Shown in pieces: positions 16,790-25,043 of a DNA stretch of 32,529 bases. Every line of letters begins with the position of its first letter. Position 1 is the stretch's first letter. Made by a program: the position numbers and the translations under genes. The stretch comes from Thiomargarita sp. (GTDB taxonomy: Bacteria > Pseudomonadota > Gammaproteobacteria > Beggiatoales > Beggiatoaceae), in NCBI GenBank assembly GCA_020720115.1, contig DYPD01000037.1:1-32529 (forward strand), in the 5' to 3' direction. The notes beneath the pieces were generated by a model. That model was not told the origin of the DNA. It saw only the letters and a list, made by a program, of their open reading frames with translations, and did no database searches.

Positions 16790-17236
16790 ATGAATACCGA
16801 ATCTTCCGCAGTAACAACTGAAGTACAAAGCATTCAGGAGATTGATAACTCTATCAGCTACGTCAATCGCATTGGCAATTATCTCGTAGAACTATTTCAT
16901 CTCATTGGGCTGTTTATCATAGGTCTCATCGTGATTTGGGCAGCCGCCAAAGAATGTATGGATATTTATTTACATGGCTATCCTTCTTTGGTAGATATTC
17001 TTTTATTGTTTATCTACTTAGAACTAGGCGCCATGATCGGCGTTTATTTTAAGACGCATGAGTTACCAGTACAGTTTTTCCTTTATGTTGCCATTACCGC
17101 CTTAACCCGTATTTTGGTGGTGGATATTAAAACAATGGACGAGTGGCGTGTTATGACTTTAACGCTGGCTATCTTAGTGTTAGTGATAGCAGCAATGGCG
17201 CTACGCTACAGCGCCAGCAAATTTCCTGGTGACTAA
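16790..17236 (+). CDS. PsiE-family inner-membrane protein
   Basis: A 148-residue protein with about four membrane helices, at approximately 33-55, 64-85, 90-112 and 120-140. The conserved family core is visible as LDILLLFIYLELGAMIGVYF followed by THELPVQFFLYVAITALTR and MTLTLAILVLVIAAMALRY. The family (phosphate-starvation-inducible PsiE, PF06146 type) has no established biochemical function. A strong AAGGGG ribosome site precedes the ATG. It lies 101 bp behind the large c-di-GMP enzyme on the same strand, with a weak hairpin between them, so read-through co-expression is possible. Nothing in the sequence confirms phosphate control. Confidence 0.82.
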   Translation: MNTESSAVTTEVQSIQEIDNSISYVNRIGNYLVELFHLIGLFIIGLIVIWAAAKECMDIYLHGYPSLVDILLLFIYLELGAMIGVYFKTHELPVQFFLYVAITALTRILVVDIKTMDEWRVMTLTLAILVLVIAAMALRYSASKFPGD

Positions 17237-17339
17237 CTCTGTTGAAGCGAGAAGCGGCTAATCGCTAGGGGTAGTGGTGCAATGAAAATGATTTTAGAAA
17301 ACAATTGAATCTATAAATAACCTTAAAAAGGAGATAAAT

Positions 17340-17570
17340 ATGAATTGTCCCTATATAATAGAGTATAAAAATCAATTTATCGGTAGCGGTAGTGAGTACA
17401 GGCGAATTTCCTCGGCTTGTTTTTTTGGTATTTGGCAAGTTTTTTTGTTTCAATATTTTTTGCTTCTTCTTCTAGAGATAAGGAAAACTCTGGTAACAGT
17501 TTTTCAAATTCTTTATTTAACCTGTAAGACGGGTGACAGCGTCCATGCTGTGCGAGCTCAAACTCGCTAG
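17340..17570 (+). CDS. Small hydrophobic ORF, possibly frameshifted
   Basis: A 76-codon ORF whose ATG is preceded by AAGGAG at six bases spacing (17328-17333), the best ribosome site in this stretch. The first 20 codons (MNCPYIIEYKNQFIGSGSEY) look protein-like. After that the annotated frame becomes a run of Leu/Phe/Gln. Meanwhile the +2 frame from about 17396 reads VQANFLGLFFWYLASFFVSI and then FFASSSRDKENSGNSFSNSL, ending FNL and a stop near 17528, a more natural membrane segment plus polar tail. One base gained or lost near 17395 would join the two. I do not recognise the protein; it is either a frameshifted small membrane protein or a chance ORF. Confidence 0.3.
   Translation: MNCPYIIEYKNQFIGSGSEYRRISSACFFGIWQVFLFQYFLLLLLEIRKTLVTVFQILYLTCKTGDSVHAVRAQTR
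17536..17567. repeat. Two adjacent short hairpins
   Basis: ACAGC-gtccat-GCTGT (17536-17551) is followed immediately by GCGAG-ctcaaa-CTCGC (17552-17567), two perfect five-bp stems in tandem between convergent ORFs. They lack a T-run on either side, so a simple terminator is doubtful; they could be a short repeat unit. Confidence 0.35.
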
Positions 17571-17571
17571 A

Positions 17572-17700
17572 TTAGGCTGACAAAGAAAGCCCCGTCCGAT
17601 GTTTTACATTTTGCATAGACTCAAAATAGAGTTGTTGCAAAATAGCGTTTTTGGCATTAGATAAGGGGTGTTCAAACATGGAGAGTTCATCAATGGGCAA
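17572..17700 (-). CDS. Small ORF abutting the V-ATPase B stop
   Basis: Directly after the TAA of the V-ATPase B gene comes a 42-codon reading frame (TTG at 17700, or ATG at 17679 giving 35 codons). Its product contains DELSMFEHPLSNAKNAILQQ and LYFESMQNVKHRTGLSL. It is amphipathic and helical by eye. It does not resemble the start of subunit D, which often follows B in V-type operons. It may be a remnant of a longer gene or an unknown short protein; there is no clear ribosome site. Confidence 0.25.
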   Translation of the reverse strand: MPIDELSMFEHPLSNAKNAILQQLYFESMQNVKHRTGLSLSA

Positions 17701-19089
17701 TTAAGCTACCTCTGTCTGCCAATGATGATATTTCTTCAAGTCTTCTTCTTTCACGCGAGACAGTGCATCGGGTGGTAGAATCGAGAGCAACTCCCAAGCT
17801 AAATCTAAGGTTTCAATAATGCTACGGTCTTCGCTTTCGCCTTGTCCGATGAAACGTTTTTCAAAGGCTTGGGCGAAATCCAGATAATTTTTATCTTGCG
17901 AAGAAAGTTCTTCTGCACCGATGATGGATGCCAGATTACGCGCTTCTAGGGCGCGGGTGTAGGAGGCGTAGAGTTGGTTGGCGAGGCGTTGGTGGTCGTC
18001 GCGGGTGAAATCTTTGCCGATGCCGTCTTTCATCAAGCGCGACAGCGACGGCGGTACGTTGACGGGCGGGTATATGCCTTGGTTGTGTAGTTCCCGCGAC
18101 AGTACGATTTGTCCTTCGGTGATGTAGCCCGTGAGGTCGGGAATCGGGTGGGTGATGTCGTCGCTGGGCATACTGACTACGGGCACCATGGTGATGGAGC
18201 CGTGACGGTTTTTGATGCGTCCAGCGCGTTCATAGATTTCTGCTAAATCGGAGTAGAGGTAGCCCGGATAGCCTTTGCGGGCGGGTACGTCGCCTTTGGC
18301 GGTGGCGACTTCGCGCAGGGCTTCGGCGTAGTGGGTCATGTCGGTGATGACGACGAGGACGTGGCGATCCATTTCGTAGGCTAAATATTCGGCGGCGGTT
18401 AAGGCGGTGCGCGGCAGAATCAGGCGTTCCATCGGTGGATCGGAGGCGAGATTGATGAACATGACGACGTTGCTTAACACGCCGCTGGATTCAAATTCGT
18501 CTTGGAAAAACCGTGCATCGGCATAGGACACGCCCATCGCTGCAAAGACTACGGCGAATTGTGATTCTTCGCCGGGCAGTTTGGCTTGTCGCACAATTTG
18601 CGCGGCGAGGCGGTTATGCGGTAGCCCAGAACCGGAAAAAATCGGTAGTTTTTGTCCGCGTACCAGTGAATCTAAGCCGTCAATGGTGGAGATGCCGGTT
18701 TGGATAAATTCTCTGGGGTAGGCGCGGGCGGCGGGGTTGACCGAAGAGCCGTTGACGTTGCGTTTGTGGGCGGAAATAATCGGTGGACGACCGTCGAGGG
18801 GTCTGCCCACGCCGTTGAAGATGCGCCCTAGCAAGTCGGGCGATAGCGGCAATTCAAAGGGTTCGCCGAGAAAACGTACCCAGGTGTTTTCTAAATCTAG
18901 CCCTTCTGTGCCTTCAAACACTTGCACGAGGACGACGGCTTCGGAGGTGCGAATGACTTGTCCGTTGCGTTTGCGCCCGCCACGATCGCGGATCACGACG
19001 CGGTCGCCGAGTGCCACACCTGGAATATTTTTAAGAAACAACAGAGCGCCATTTGCGCCCGATGCCATGCGGTATTCTTTAGCTTTCAT
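17701..19089 (-). CDS. V-type ATPase/ATP synthase subunit B
   Basis: A full-length 462-residue non-catalytic B subunit of an A/V-type rotary ATPase. It starts MKAKEYRMASGANGALLFLK, and carries GRIFNGVGRPLDG at about 88-100 and the degenerate nucleotide site SGSGLPHNRLA from residue 152, which replaces the P-loop of the catalytic A subunit and marks this as B. Other family blocks follow: VFAAMGVSYADARFF, SDPPMERLILPRTALTAAEY, VITDMTHYAEALREV, KGYPGYLYSDLAEIYERAGR and MPSDDITHPIPDLTGYITEG. No A, C, D, E, F, I or K subunit gene is found on either side: upstream is a CheC-like gene about 100 bp away, downstream only a short ORF. It is therefore an isolated copy; whether it serves a rotary enzyme encoded elsewhere or has a private role is open. 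Confidence 0.94.
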   Translation of the reverse strand: MKAKEYRMASGANGALLFLKNIPGVALGDRVVIRDRGGRKRNGQVIRTSEAVVLVQVFEGTEGLDLENTWVRFLGEPFELPLSPDLLGRIFNGVGRPLDGRPPIISAHKRNVNGSSVNPAARAYPREFIQTGISTIDGLDSLVRGQKLPIFSGSGLPHNRLAAQIVRQAKLPGEESQFAVVFAAMGVSYADARFFQDEFESSGVLSNVVMFINLASDPPMERLILPRTALTAAEYLAYEMDRHVLVVITDMTHYAEALREVATAKGDVPARKGYPGYLYSDLAEIYERAGRIKNRHGSITMVPVVSMPSDDITHPIPDLTGYITEGQIVLSRELHNQGIYPPVNVPPSLSRLMKDGIGKDFTRDDHQRLANQLYASYTRALEARNLASIIGAEELSSQDKNYLDFAQAFEKRFIGQGESEDRSIIETLDLAWELLSILPPDALSRVKEEDLKKYHHWQTEVA

Positions 19090-19190
19090 GCGGGTTTTCT
19101 CAAAGAAGATGAAGGGGTAAGGTTAATTAATACGCGCACCCTGAAGAAAATATTCAGCTTTGCAGGCAGTTATGTTACGCACTTGAGTTC

Positions 19191-19757
19191 TTAAAACAAT
19201 ACTTCGTGGAACAAGAGCACTGCTGTGCCTTGAATTTGTAAACCTGGAGTTTGCATTTGTGCGTGAGCCAATACGAGCAAGGCTTCTGGATCTGCTAGGT
19301 CGCGTTGCAGCAAGTGCAGCAGGCGGTCTTCAACATAGGTGGGAGTGCTGGTATACACCAGGTTGCGGTGCAATTCGTTCGCTACTGCGCCGAGCAAGCC
19401 GCTGAGTAGGATATTGCCGACTTCTGTGATGGCGGCAATATGGATGACTTTTTCGGCAGTATTTATAGAGCGTCCGCCAACGAGTATTTCTACCAGCCGC
19501 GTGGCGCTTTCTTGCGGTAAAACCAATAAGGCAGTGCCAGATAGGTTACTCTTAAAACCCAGGCTGACGATAGATGAGGTTTGTTCGCCTTCTTCAATAT
19601 CCAGTTTGGTGAGTTCGTGACGGCGCAGCAGGCTAATTTCTGGCATGGATAGCTCCACGGGGCTGCGGAGCATGGCATTGAGGGTGCTGGCGGCTTGCTC
19701 TGCGCCAATGCGCAACATTTTTTGCAGTTTTTCTCGGTCTTTGGCGGGGAGTTGCAT
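19191..19757 (-). CDS. CheC-like phosphatase-family protein
   Basis: A 188-residue protein of the CheC/CheX type, cytoplasmic phosphatases that dephosphorylate CheY. The second-half motif AAITEVGNILLSGLLGAVAN supplies the Glu112/Asn115 pair of the E-x-x-N active site. The equivalent N-terminal segment (RIGAEQAASTLNAML, residues 16-30) lacks the glutamate-asparagine pair, so only one of the two CheC sites looks usable. A central block (LSGTALLVLPQESATRLVEILVG) is typical. It follows a CheY-like gene by three bases, with GGAAGG in the CheY 3' end as ribosome site, so enzyme and substrate are probably made together. No CheA or methyl-accepting proteins are nearby, pointing to a non-motility signalling role. 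Confidence 0.75.
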   Translation of the reverse strand: MQLPAKDREKLQKMLRIGAEQAASTLNAMLRSPVELSMPEISLLRRHELTKLDIEEGEQTSSIVSLGFKSNLSGTALLVLPQESATRLVEILVGGRSINTAEKVIHIAAITEVGNILLSGLLGAVANELHRNLVYTSTPTYVEDRLLHLLQRDLADPEALLVLAHAQMQTPGLQIQGTAVLLFHEVLF

Positions 19758-19760
19758 GTT

Positions 19761-20126
19761 TTAGCCTTCCAGCGCCAGACCAATCGCTTTTTGTAGCGTG
19801 TCACTGTCTGGGTCTATGGGTTTGTGCAAGACCATCTGAGCGCCCAGGGTTAAACATTCTTGTTCGGTGCTTTTTTGGATGTCGGCTGTGACCATAATCA
19901 CCGGCATAGCGAGTTTTTGTTCGCGGATTTTGCGCAAGGTAGTAATGCCGTCCATTTCCGGCATTAGCACATCCAGTAACACACAATCCGGCTCATGCTT
20001 GACTGCCATGAGTAAACCGATGCGCCCATTTTCTGCTTCTATTATTTGATGCCCGGCTTCTTCCAAAATAGCGCGGAGATTGGCTCGCTGAAACCAGGAA
20101 TCATCAATAACAAGAATATTCGACAT
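19761..20126 (-). CDS. CheY-like single-domain response regulator
   Basis: A 121-residue receiver with no output domain. It has the acidic pair in ILVIDDSWFQ, the phospho-accepting aspartate in CVLLDVLMPEMDG, the conserved Thr in MVTADI and the Lys in LHKPID, so it should be phosphorylatable. I use the ATG at 20126 rather than a TTG four codons earlier. It lies 26 bp downstream of the CHAT peptidase gene and three bases upstream of the CheC-like gene, all on one strand. Its kinase is unknown: no histidine kinase is present in the window, and the only kinase nearby is the Ser/Thr-type protein at the head of this gene run. Confidence 0.93.
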   Translation of the reverse strand: MSNILVIDDSWFQRANLRAILEEAGHQIIEAENGRIGLLMAVKHEPDCVLLDVLMPEMDGITTLRKIREQKLAMPVIMVTADIQKSTEQECLTLGAQMVLHKPIDPDSDTLQKAIGLALEG

Positions 20127-20152
20127 AAAACGACTCAAACTGAAGTGGCAGC

Positions 20153-22438
20153 TTATAACCAGTTGCCGATTAACAGGAAAGGTGCCCAGTAAGACGGGTG
20201 CCAGTAGCGATCCTGAGCAATCAATTTAAGCTGCACTTTGCGCAGTGCTTTGGCTTTGGTGAGGTTCGGATCATTCATCACTTCACGGTAAAAATCTTTC
20301 ATCATCCCAGAGGTGGCTTCATCGTCTACAAACCATAGGCTTGCCAAGGCGCTACGAGCGCCGGCTTTGACGGCTACACCGGCTAACCCTAATGCAGCGC
20401 GATCATCACCAACTGCCGTGCGACAGGCGCTTAAGGTCAGGAGTTCAATAGGTTTTTCGCGGAATTTACCTAAGCCGATAACATCCTGTAGCTTATTGAT
20501 AGTGAGCTTGCTTTCATAGGTCAGCAAATAGGTGTGTTCGGGGTCGGAGCTAAATTCGCCGTGCGTTGCCATGTGGATGACGGAATATTCTTTGGCTTGC
20601 AGTTTGTCGCGGAAAGCTTCTGTTGAGTAAGCCCCGTTCAGTAATTTGTCACCACCAGTAAGGCTTTGAATAGATTGCAATTCGCTGGGCACGCCGGGAA
20701 GCGGCGGATAGTCTTGTACTGCGTCAGCTAAACCCAGTAATAACACTTGCGCTTCTTTCCAATTGAGCGCCTGCGGATCGGTTAAGGTCAAGCCAGGTGT
20801 GAGCGCCAGCGCGTAGTCTTCTATCAGAAAATGCTGACCGTCGTTTAAGGTGGAAAAAGGAATCATGCGTAACGCTGCGTCTGGCACTACCACGAGGGTA
20901 TCCACTTGATGGCTTTCCAGGGTTGGGCGCAACGGGCGAATGAGCCAGTCGTACAGTTGCCAAGCATTGTACAAAAAGCCATTATCCGGGCGAGTTTGCA
21001 AGCGGCGGCGAAAATCCCGCACCACTTCATCCACCTTTGCGCCCTTAACAGGCGTGGAAAACTGTTGCCATTCGCCCGCAATCCCCAGCAACACCACCAG
21101 CCGCTCTGGTAGCGGCATGGGGTAGATAATGGCGGTGTGTGGGTCTACTTCGTCTAACGCACGCGCTTTGGCAGCGAATTGCGCAACACATTGATCCTGA
21201 AAATAGTTTTCCAGTTCTACGCGCTTGACTTTTTCTACCGTGTTTTGTGCTTCAAACATCAGGGTTTGCGCATCCACTGGTGAAGCCGTTTCTGCTTTAC
21301 GCAGCAACAAATCTGCTAATTCGTAATACACCGGGCGCACGGCGCTGTTGAAATCATCCGGCGAAGTGCGATAACCCAACTCTAAATTGTTTTGAATCGG
21401 CTCTAAAATCGCCAATGAACGCTGGTAAGCGGCAATCGCATCATCGAATTGATGCGCAGCGTTGAGTTGACGCCCTAATTGCCATTCCCAGCGGTATAAA
21501 ATATCTGGCGCATAAATTTGGCGGGCATAAAAAACCGCTTGGCGGGTCAGCGGCTGTGCGGTCTGAATCGCTTGTTGCTGCTCATACAAAGCGCCCAGAT
21601 AGCCAAACGCCATAGAAGCGGTGCGCACATCGCCCAATTGCTCGGCTTCTTTTGCCGCCTGCTGATACACCTGCAAAGCTAGGGTTTGTAACTGCACGGC
21701 GGTTTGCGGATTCTGCGGTTCGCGCAAATGGTATTGCAGCCAACGTTCTGCCAATAAACCCATAGAAATCAAGATGTAATTTTTATCATAGCTGGCAGGT
21801 AAGGTTTTCACCTGGGTTTGCAAGGCTTGCAAGTGCGCTTGGAATTTGTCCAACTCTCCCGCGCTGAACGCAGCATCTGCATAATTTAACAGGATTTTTC
21901 CTTGCAGCAACGCATCACCGGCTTGTTTTGCCAGTTGTTCGGCTTCCTGGTAGCTTGGTTCGCTTTCTTCAAATAAACCCAAAGCACTCTGTGCGTTGCC
22001 CTTGTTGTTCAAAGCGCCGGCTAACAAGCGGGGGTTGTTTAAGGTGCGGGCGATGCTTTCGCTGTCTTTCGCCATGCTCAGCGCCCCGCCGATTTCCCCC
22101 ACCGCCAGCCAGCCGTCGCTGGATTGCGTCAACACTTGACTTTGCAATTCGGCTTCATTCAGCTCGTCGGCCAACAAAATGGCTTCTTGCAAGAGGTTGA
22201 GCACTTCGGTGTGCATACCTAAATGCTGATAAGCCGCACCCAAGCGCATGAGCAATTTCACTCGCTCGGCAGAGGCTTGGTTAGACAGGGCTTGTTGAGC
22301 GGCTTGCCAGATTTCAGCGGCTTTTTGAAAATCTCCTTGTTTAAATGCAACATCGCCATCAGTGGCATCTGCTGCCCAAGTTAAGCTGGAAAAGCACAAC
22401 AGCAAAGAGCAAGAAAGAGTCAGTGAAGTGTTTAGCAT
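20153..22438 (-). CDS. Exported TPR-CHAT peptidase-like protein
   Basis: A 761-residue protein with a signal peptide (LTLSCSLLLCFSSLTWAADA, cut near residue 23), several tetratricopeptide repeats over about 25-400, and a C-terminal CHAT (caspase HetF-associated with TPRs) domain from about 450. The caspase-like dyad is visible: His626 in HMATHGEF and Cys672 in LSACRTA. It is followed by LGLAGVAVKAGARSALASLW, where CHAT domains have a conserved specificity region, and ends in a WAPFLLIGNW strand as usual. The start lies 37 bp after a two-partner-secretion beta-helix gene, a pairing common in cyanobacteria and filamentous sulfur bacteria. It may act on that neighbour or another envelope protein; substrate and role are unknown. 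Confidence 0.9.
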   Translation of the reverse strand: MLNTSLTLSCSLLLCFSSLTWAADATDGDVAFKQGDFQKAAEIWQAAQQALSNQASAERVKLLMRLGAAYQHLGMHTEVLNLLQEAILLADELNEAELQSQVLTQSSDGWLAVGEIGGALSMAKDSESIARTLNNPRLLAGALNNKGNAQSALGLFEESEPSYQEAEQLAKQAGDALLQGKILLNYADAAFSAGELDKFQAHLQALQTQVKTLPASYDKNYILISMGLLAERWLQYHLREPQNPQTAVQLQTLALQVYQQAAKEAEQLGDVRTASMAFGYLGALYEQQQAIQTAQPLTRQAVFYARQIYAPDILYRWEWQLGRQLNAAHQFDDAIAAYQRSLAILEPIQNNLELGYRTSPDDFNSAVRPVYYELADLLLRKAETASPVDAQTLMFEAQNTVEKVKRVELENYFQDQCVAQFAAKARALDEVDPHTAIIYPMPLPERLVVLLGIAGEWQQFSTPVKGAKVDEVVRDFRRRLQTRPDNGFLYNAWQLYDWLIRPLRPTLESHQVDTLVVVPDAALRMIPFSTLNDGQHFLIEDYALALTPGLTLTDPQALNWKEAQVLLLGLADAVQDYPPLPGVPSELQSIQSLTGGDKLLNGAYSTEAFRDKLQAKEYSVIHMATHGEFSSDPEHTYLLTYESKLTINKLQDVIGLGKFREKPIELLTLSACRTAVGDDRAALGLAGVAVKAGARSALASLWFVDDEATSGMMKDFYREVMNDPNLTKAKALRKVQLKLIAQDRYWHPSYWAPFLLIGNWL

Positions 22439-22475
22439 GAGGGGTCTCGTCCGAGTCAGTCATCGTCAGGCATAG

Positions 22476-24851
22476 TTATTCAAAAATAATGTTGCTGGGC
22501 GCCCAGTCACCTTGGCGATTGGGCACACCTTGACGCTCTTTCAGCACAAAGCGGCTGCTGGGTTCTTCGTTCTTGGCACAAGAGGTTTGCAACACTATGT
22601 CGCTATCCAGAAAATCAGTCGAAACCGCCAACACCGCCTCGGCGACATTCACATCGGGAGAGTTAATTTCTACCACGCCATCCACGCCGAATTTGGAAGA
22701 AGCATCAATAGGATTAGCGCCGGCGGGGGGGAATTTGTAAATGCCGGTGGTGTTGATGAGAATATCGCCGCCGTTGCCACGTTCCGCACGCGCAATGATG
22801 GGGGTGTTTTTTTGCACAATAAATTCGGGATTTAGCCAGATATTGCCGCCATTACCGCTGCGTCCTGTGGCTGTGTCAATGACGCTGGTGGTGATAGAAC
22901 TGTTTTGTGCATAAATATACTGCGAGCTGTTGATTGTCACGCTACCGCCGTTAGCGCCATTGGCAGCGGTTGAAATTGCCGCTTGATTGCTCAAACTCAG
23001 CACCCCACGCAAGTTCATGTTGATGTCGCCCGCGTCGCCAAAACCGTCACTCAAGCCCGTGATATAGCCGCCTTTATCCAAGGTCACGCGCTCGGCGTCT
23101 AACGTCAAGCTGCCGCCCTTGCCAGAACCAAAAGTGCCTACTGTGAGTTCGGCGCCATCCAACACTTGCACATGTCCGGCAGTGACTTGAATATTGCCGC
23201 CCGTACCGCTGGCGTCTGTTTGCACAGCAGAGTTTAAACCGCTGAGAAAGCCCTGTGCGTCTTTGCCGCTAAATACCGCAGAATCACTGGCTTTTAGTAC
23301 AATTTCTCCGCCAGCAGCGGGACCAAAAGTAGCGTTTGCTACTTGTGCGCCATCATTAAAGGTGATGGTTTTCGCCTCCAAACTCACACTGCCCCCTGCG
23401 CCTGCGTTGGGTGCTGTCCCGGAAGCATTTGCCGCGATAAAGCTGCCAAAACCACCGCTGTCCAACCCCGCCAACTTGATGCTATCAGCTTGAATTTGCA
23501 CATCGCCGCCACGCCCGCTGCCTTGGGTTTCAGCACTGATTTTTGCGCCATTTAGCAGTGCAAAATGACCCGCCTGTACCTGAATGCGCCCAGCCTTGCC
23601 GCTACTGACTGCGCCAGTCAAGAGGGCGCTGGTATTGCCTTTTTTATCTTCGCCGCTCAAGCTTAAAGAATCACTGGCAGCAATGCGAATTTCCCCGCCG
23701 TTGCCAGTGGTAAAGCTGGTGCTGCTGATTTGCGTACCGTCTTGAATGAGGATTTTTGGCGCTTGGATTTGGATGCTGCCGGAGTTACCGCTGACCTTAA
23801 ATCCCGAAGTGCCCGCATTCGCATTAATGGTATTGCCGAGATCGGCGTTGCCGATAAAGCTATCAGCGGGCGCTGTGCCAGAAAATTCAATACTTTGCGT
23901 GGCAGTCATACGAATATCGCCACCTTGTCCGCTGGAAAAGGTGCTGGTGGTGATCAAATTGCCGTTGCTGATTTTGATAGTGTCCGCTTGCAAGCTGATA
24001 GGTTGTCCAACACCCTGCACAGTGCTTGATGCCAAACGGCTATTATTGATTTCTAGCTGCCCAGCCTGCGCATACAGAGCGCCGCCGCTAGGCGCTTTAG
24101 CCGAGGCAGCAACATTCAATGAGGCTTGATCCAAACGCAAAATACCGCCAGTAGAAGTCATTTCTAAGCCTTGTTCTTGCACACGCACTTCTCCGGCAGT
24201 TTTAACGCTGGCGAGGTTTAAGCGCCCACCTTTAGCTGTTAAACCACCCGCATCTAAGCTCAGATCGCCGCCGACTAAAGACAGGGTTTTGCCGTCAGCC
24301 ACCGCAAGAACGCCGCTCTCTACTTTGAGTGCAGCAGGTGAGCTATCAAAAAAACCAAAGGCGCTGGGAGCAGCACTGCTGAATTGGCTTTGTTCTGGAT
24401 GGGTTGCTTGGAACTTCTGCCCATCGCTAAAATGCAACGCATCTGCGGTGCTGGCATGAAAAGAACCGCGCAAGTCTAAGGTCGCATTAGCGCCAAAAAC
24501 GATCCCTGTCGGATTAAGAAAATACAGGTTTGCACCGCTGATGTCGCTGCCTAGCTTGCCGTCAATAAAGGAAGGTTGTCCGCCGGTGACGCGGCTGACG
24601 ATGTTTTGCACAGTTGCGGGTCCCGAAAACACCGCGCTTTCGCTGGCGTTCAGATTAAAACTCTGGAAACTGTGGAATAGATTAGCACCCTGCTGTCGCC
24701 CTAAATCCGACATAATTGCGTAGTTGGGTCCGGCTAAAGTAACGGTACTGCCTAAGCTGCCATCAGTGACCACTTCCGCACCGACCGATAAGGGCAATAG
24801 CATGACAGCATATTTCAACAAGGCGCACAGCGAGTGCAGTTTCATATACAT
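22476..24851 (-). CDS. Two-partner-secreted filamentous haemagglutinin-type protein (TpsA-like)
   Basis: A 791-residue exported protein. After a signal peptide ending near GAEV comes a TPS (haemagglutination activity) domain over about 25-270, with TDGSLGSTVTLAGPNYAIM, GANLFHSFQSFNLN, NIVSRVTGG and ANLYFLNPTGIVFG (an NPNG-like variant). The rest is right-handed beta-helix repeats rich in GGxIxIxA. The C-terminus (LQTSCAKNEEPSSRFVLKER then QGVPNRQGDW) is the cap seen in the CHAT-associated subgroup rather than long adhesins. I use the ATG at 24851, which has GAGG eight bases upstream; 24863 and 24845 are alternatives. An extended -10 promoter lies upstream. No TpsB/ShlB-type transporter gene is in the window. 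Confidence 0.9.
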   Translation of the reverse strand: MYMKLHSLCALLKYAVMLLPLSVGAEVVTDGSLGSTVTLAGPNYAIMSDLGRQQGANLFHSFQSFNLNASESAVFSGPATVQNIVSRVTGGQPSFIDGKLGSDISGANLYFLNPTGIVFGANATLDLRGSFHASTADALHFSDGQKFQATHPEQSQFSSAAPSAFGFFDSSPAALKVESGVLAVADGKTLSLVGGDLSLDAGGLTAKGGRLNLASVKTAGEVRVQEQGLEMTSTGGILRLDQASLNVAASAKAPSGGALYAQAGQLEINNSRLASSTVQGVGQPISLQADTIKISNGNLITTSTFSSGQGGDIRMTATQSIEFSGTAPADSFIGNADLGNTINANAGTSGFKVSGNSGSIQIQAPKILIQDGTQISSTSFTTGNGGEIRIAASDSLSLSGEDKKGNTSALLTGAVSSGKAGRIQVQAGHFALLNGAKISAETQGSGRGGDVQIQADSIKLAGLDSGGFGSFIAANASGTAPNAGAGGSVSLEAKTITFNDGAQVANATFGPAAGGEIVLKASDSAVFSGKDAQGFLSGLNSAVQTDASGTGGNIQVTAGHVQVLDGAELTVGTFGSGKGGSLTLDAERVTLDKGGYITGLSDGFGDAGDINMNLRGVLSLSNQAAISTAANGANGGSVTINSSQYIYAQNSSITTSVIDTATGRSGNGGNIWLNPEFIVQKNTPIIARAERGNGGDILINTTGIYKFPPAGANPIDASSKFGVDGVVEINSPDVNVAEAVLAVSTDFLDSDIVLQTSCAKNEEPSSRFVLKERQGVPNRQGDWAPSNIIFE

Positions 24852-24944
24852 TAAGAGCCTCATTTTGCTTAAGTTTTAAAGCCAATTTCAGCGCCTCATG
24901 CAAGCCCCGCTGGGAAGCTGCTAGGCGCAAACCCAATTTATCAC

Positions 24945-24953
24945 ACTATACCA
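24945..24953 (-). promoter_or_regulatory. Extended -10 promoter for the TPS-CHAT genes
   Basis: On the minus strand TGGTATAGT gives a TGn extended -10 with TATAGT (5/6 to consensus), about 95 bp before the TPS gene start. It has no good -35, as is usual for extended -10 promoters. It would drive the TPS gene and probably CHAT, CheY and CheC behind it. Confidence 0.45.
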
Positions 24954-25043
24954 CAGCATCAGCGAAAAATACGTCTATGCCATGTACGGCGCGACGGCGC
25001 GATAAGCTAACGCTGGGTGTTGCACGGAAAAAACTCTAATCCA

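Larger units (their letters stand above)
17237..17700. other. Gene-poor stretch with two small ORFs and paired hairpins
   Basis: This 464-bp region between psiE-like and the V-ATPase B gene holds no convincing conserved gene. It contains a small plus-strand ORF with a strong ribosome site (17340-17570), a 42-codon minus-strand ORF directly behind the V-ATPase B stop (17572-17700), and two adjacent short hairpins at 17536-17567. The AT-rich, T-run-bearing sequence and split reading frames suggest gene decay. Confidence 0.5.

Noticed and set aside
17701-19089. Flagellar/type III secretion ATPase (FliI/SctN) as identity
   Set aside because: The P-loop is replaced by SGSGLPHN and the family blocks are those of V-type subunit B, not the catalytic FliI type.
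22512-24129. Long ORFs antisense to the TPS gene
   Set aside because: They are shadows of the repetitive GG-rich beta-helix codons, with no protein-family pattern or ribosome sites.
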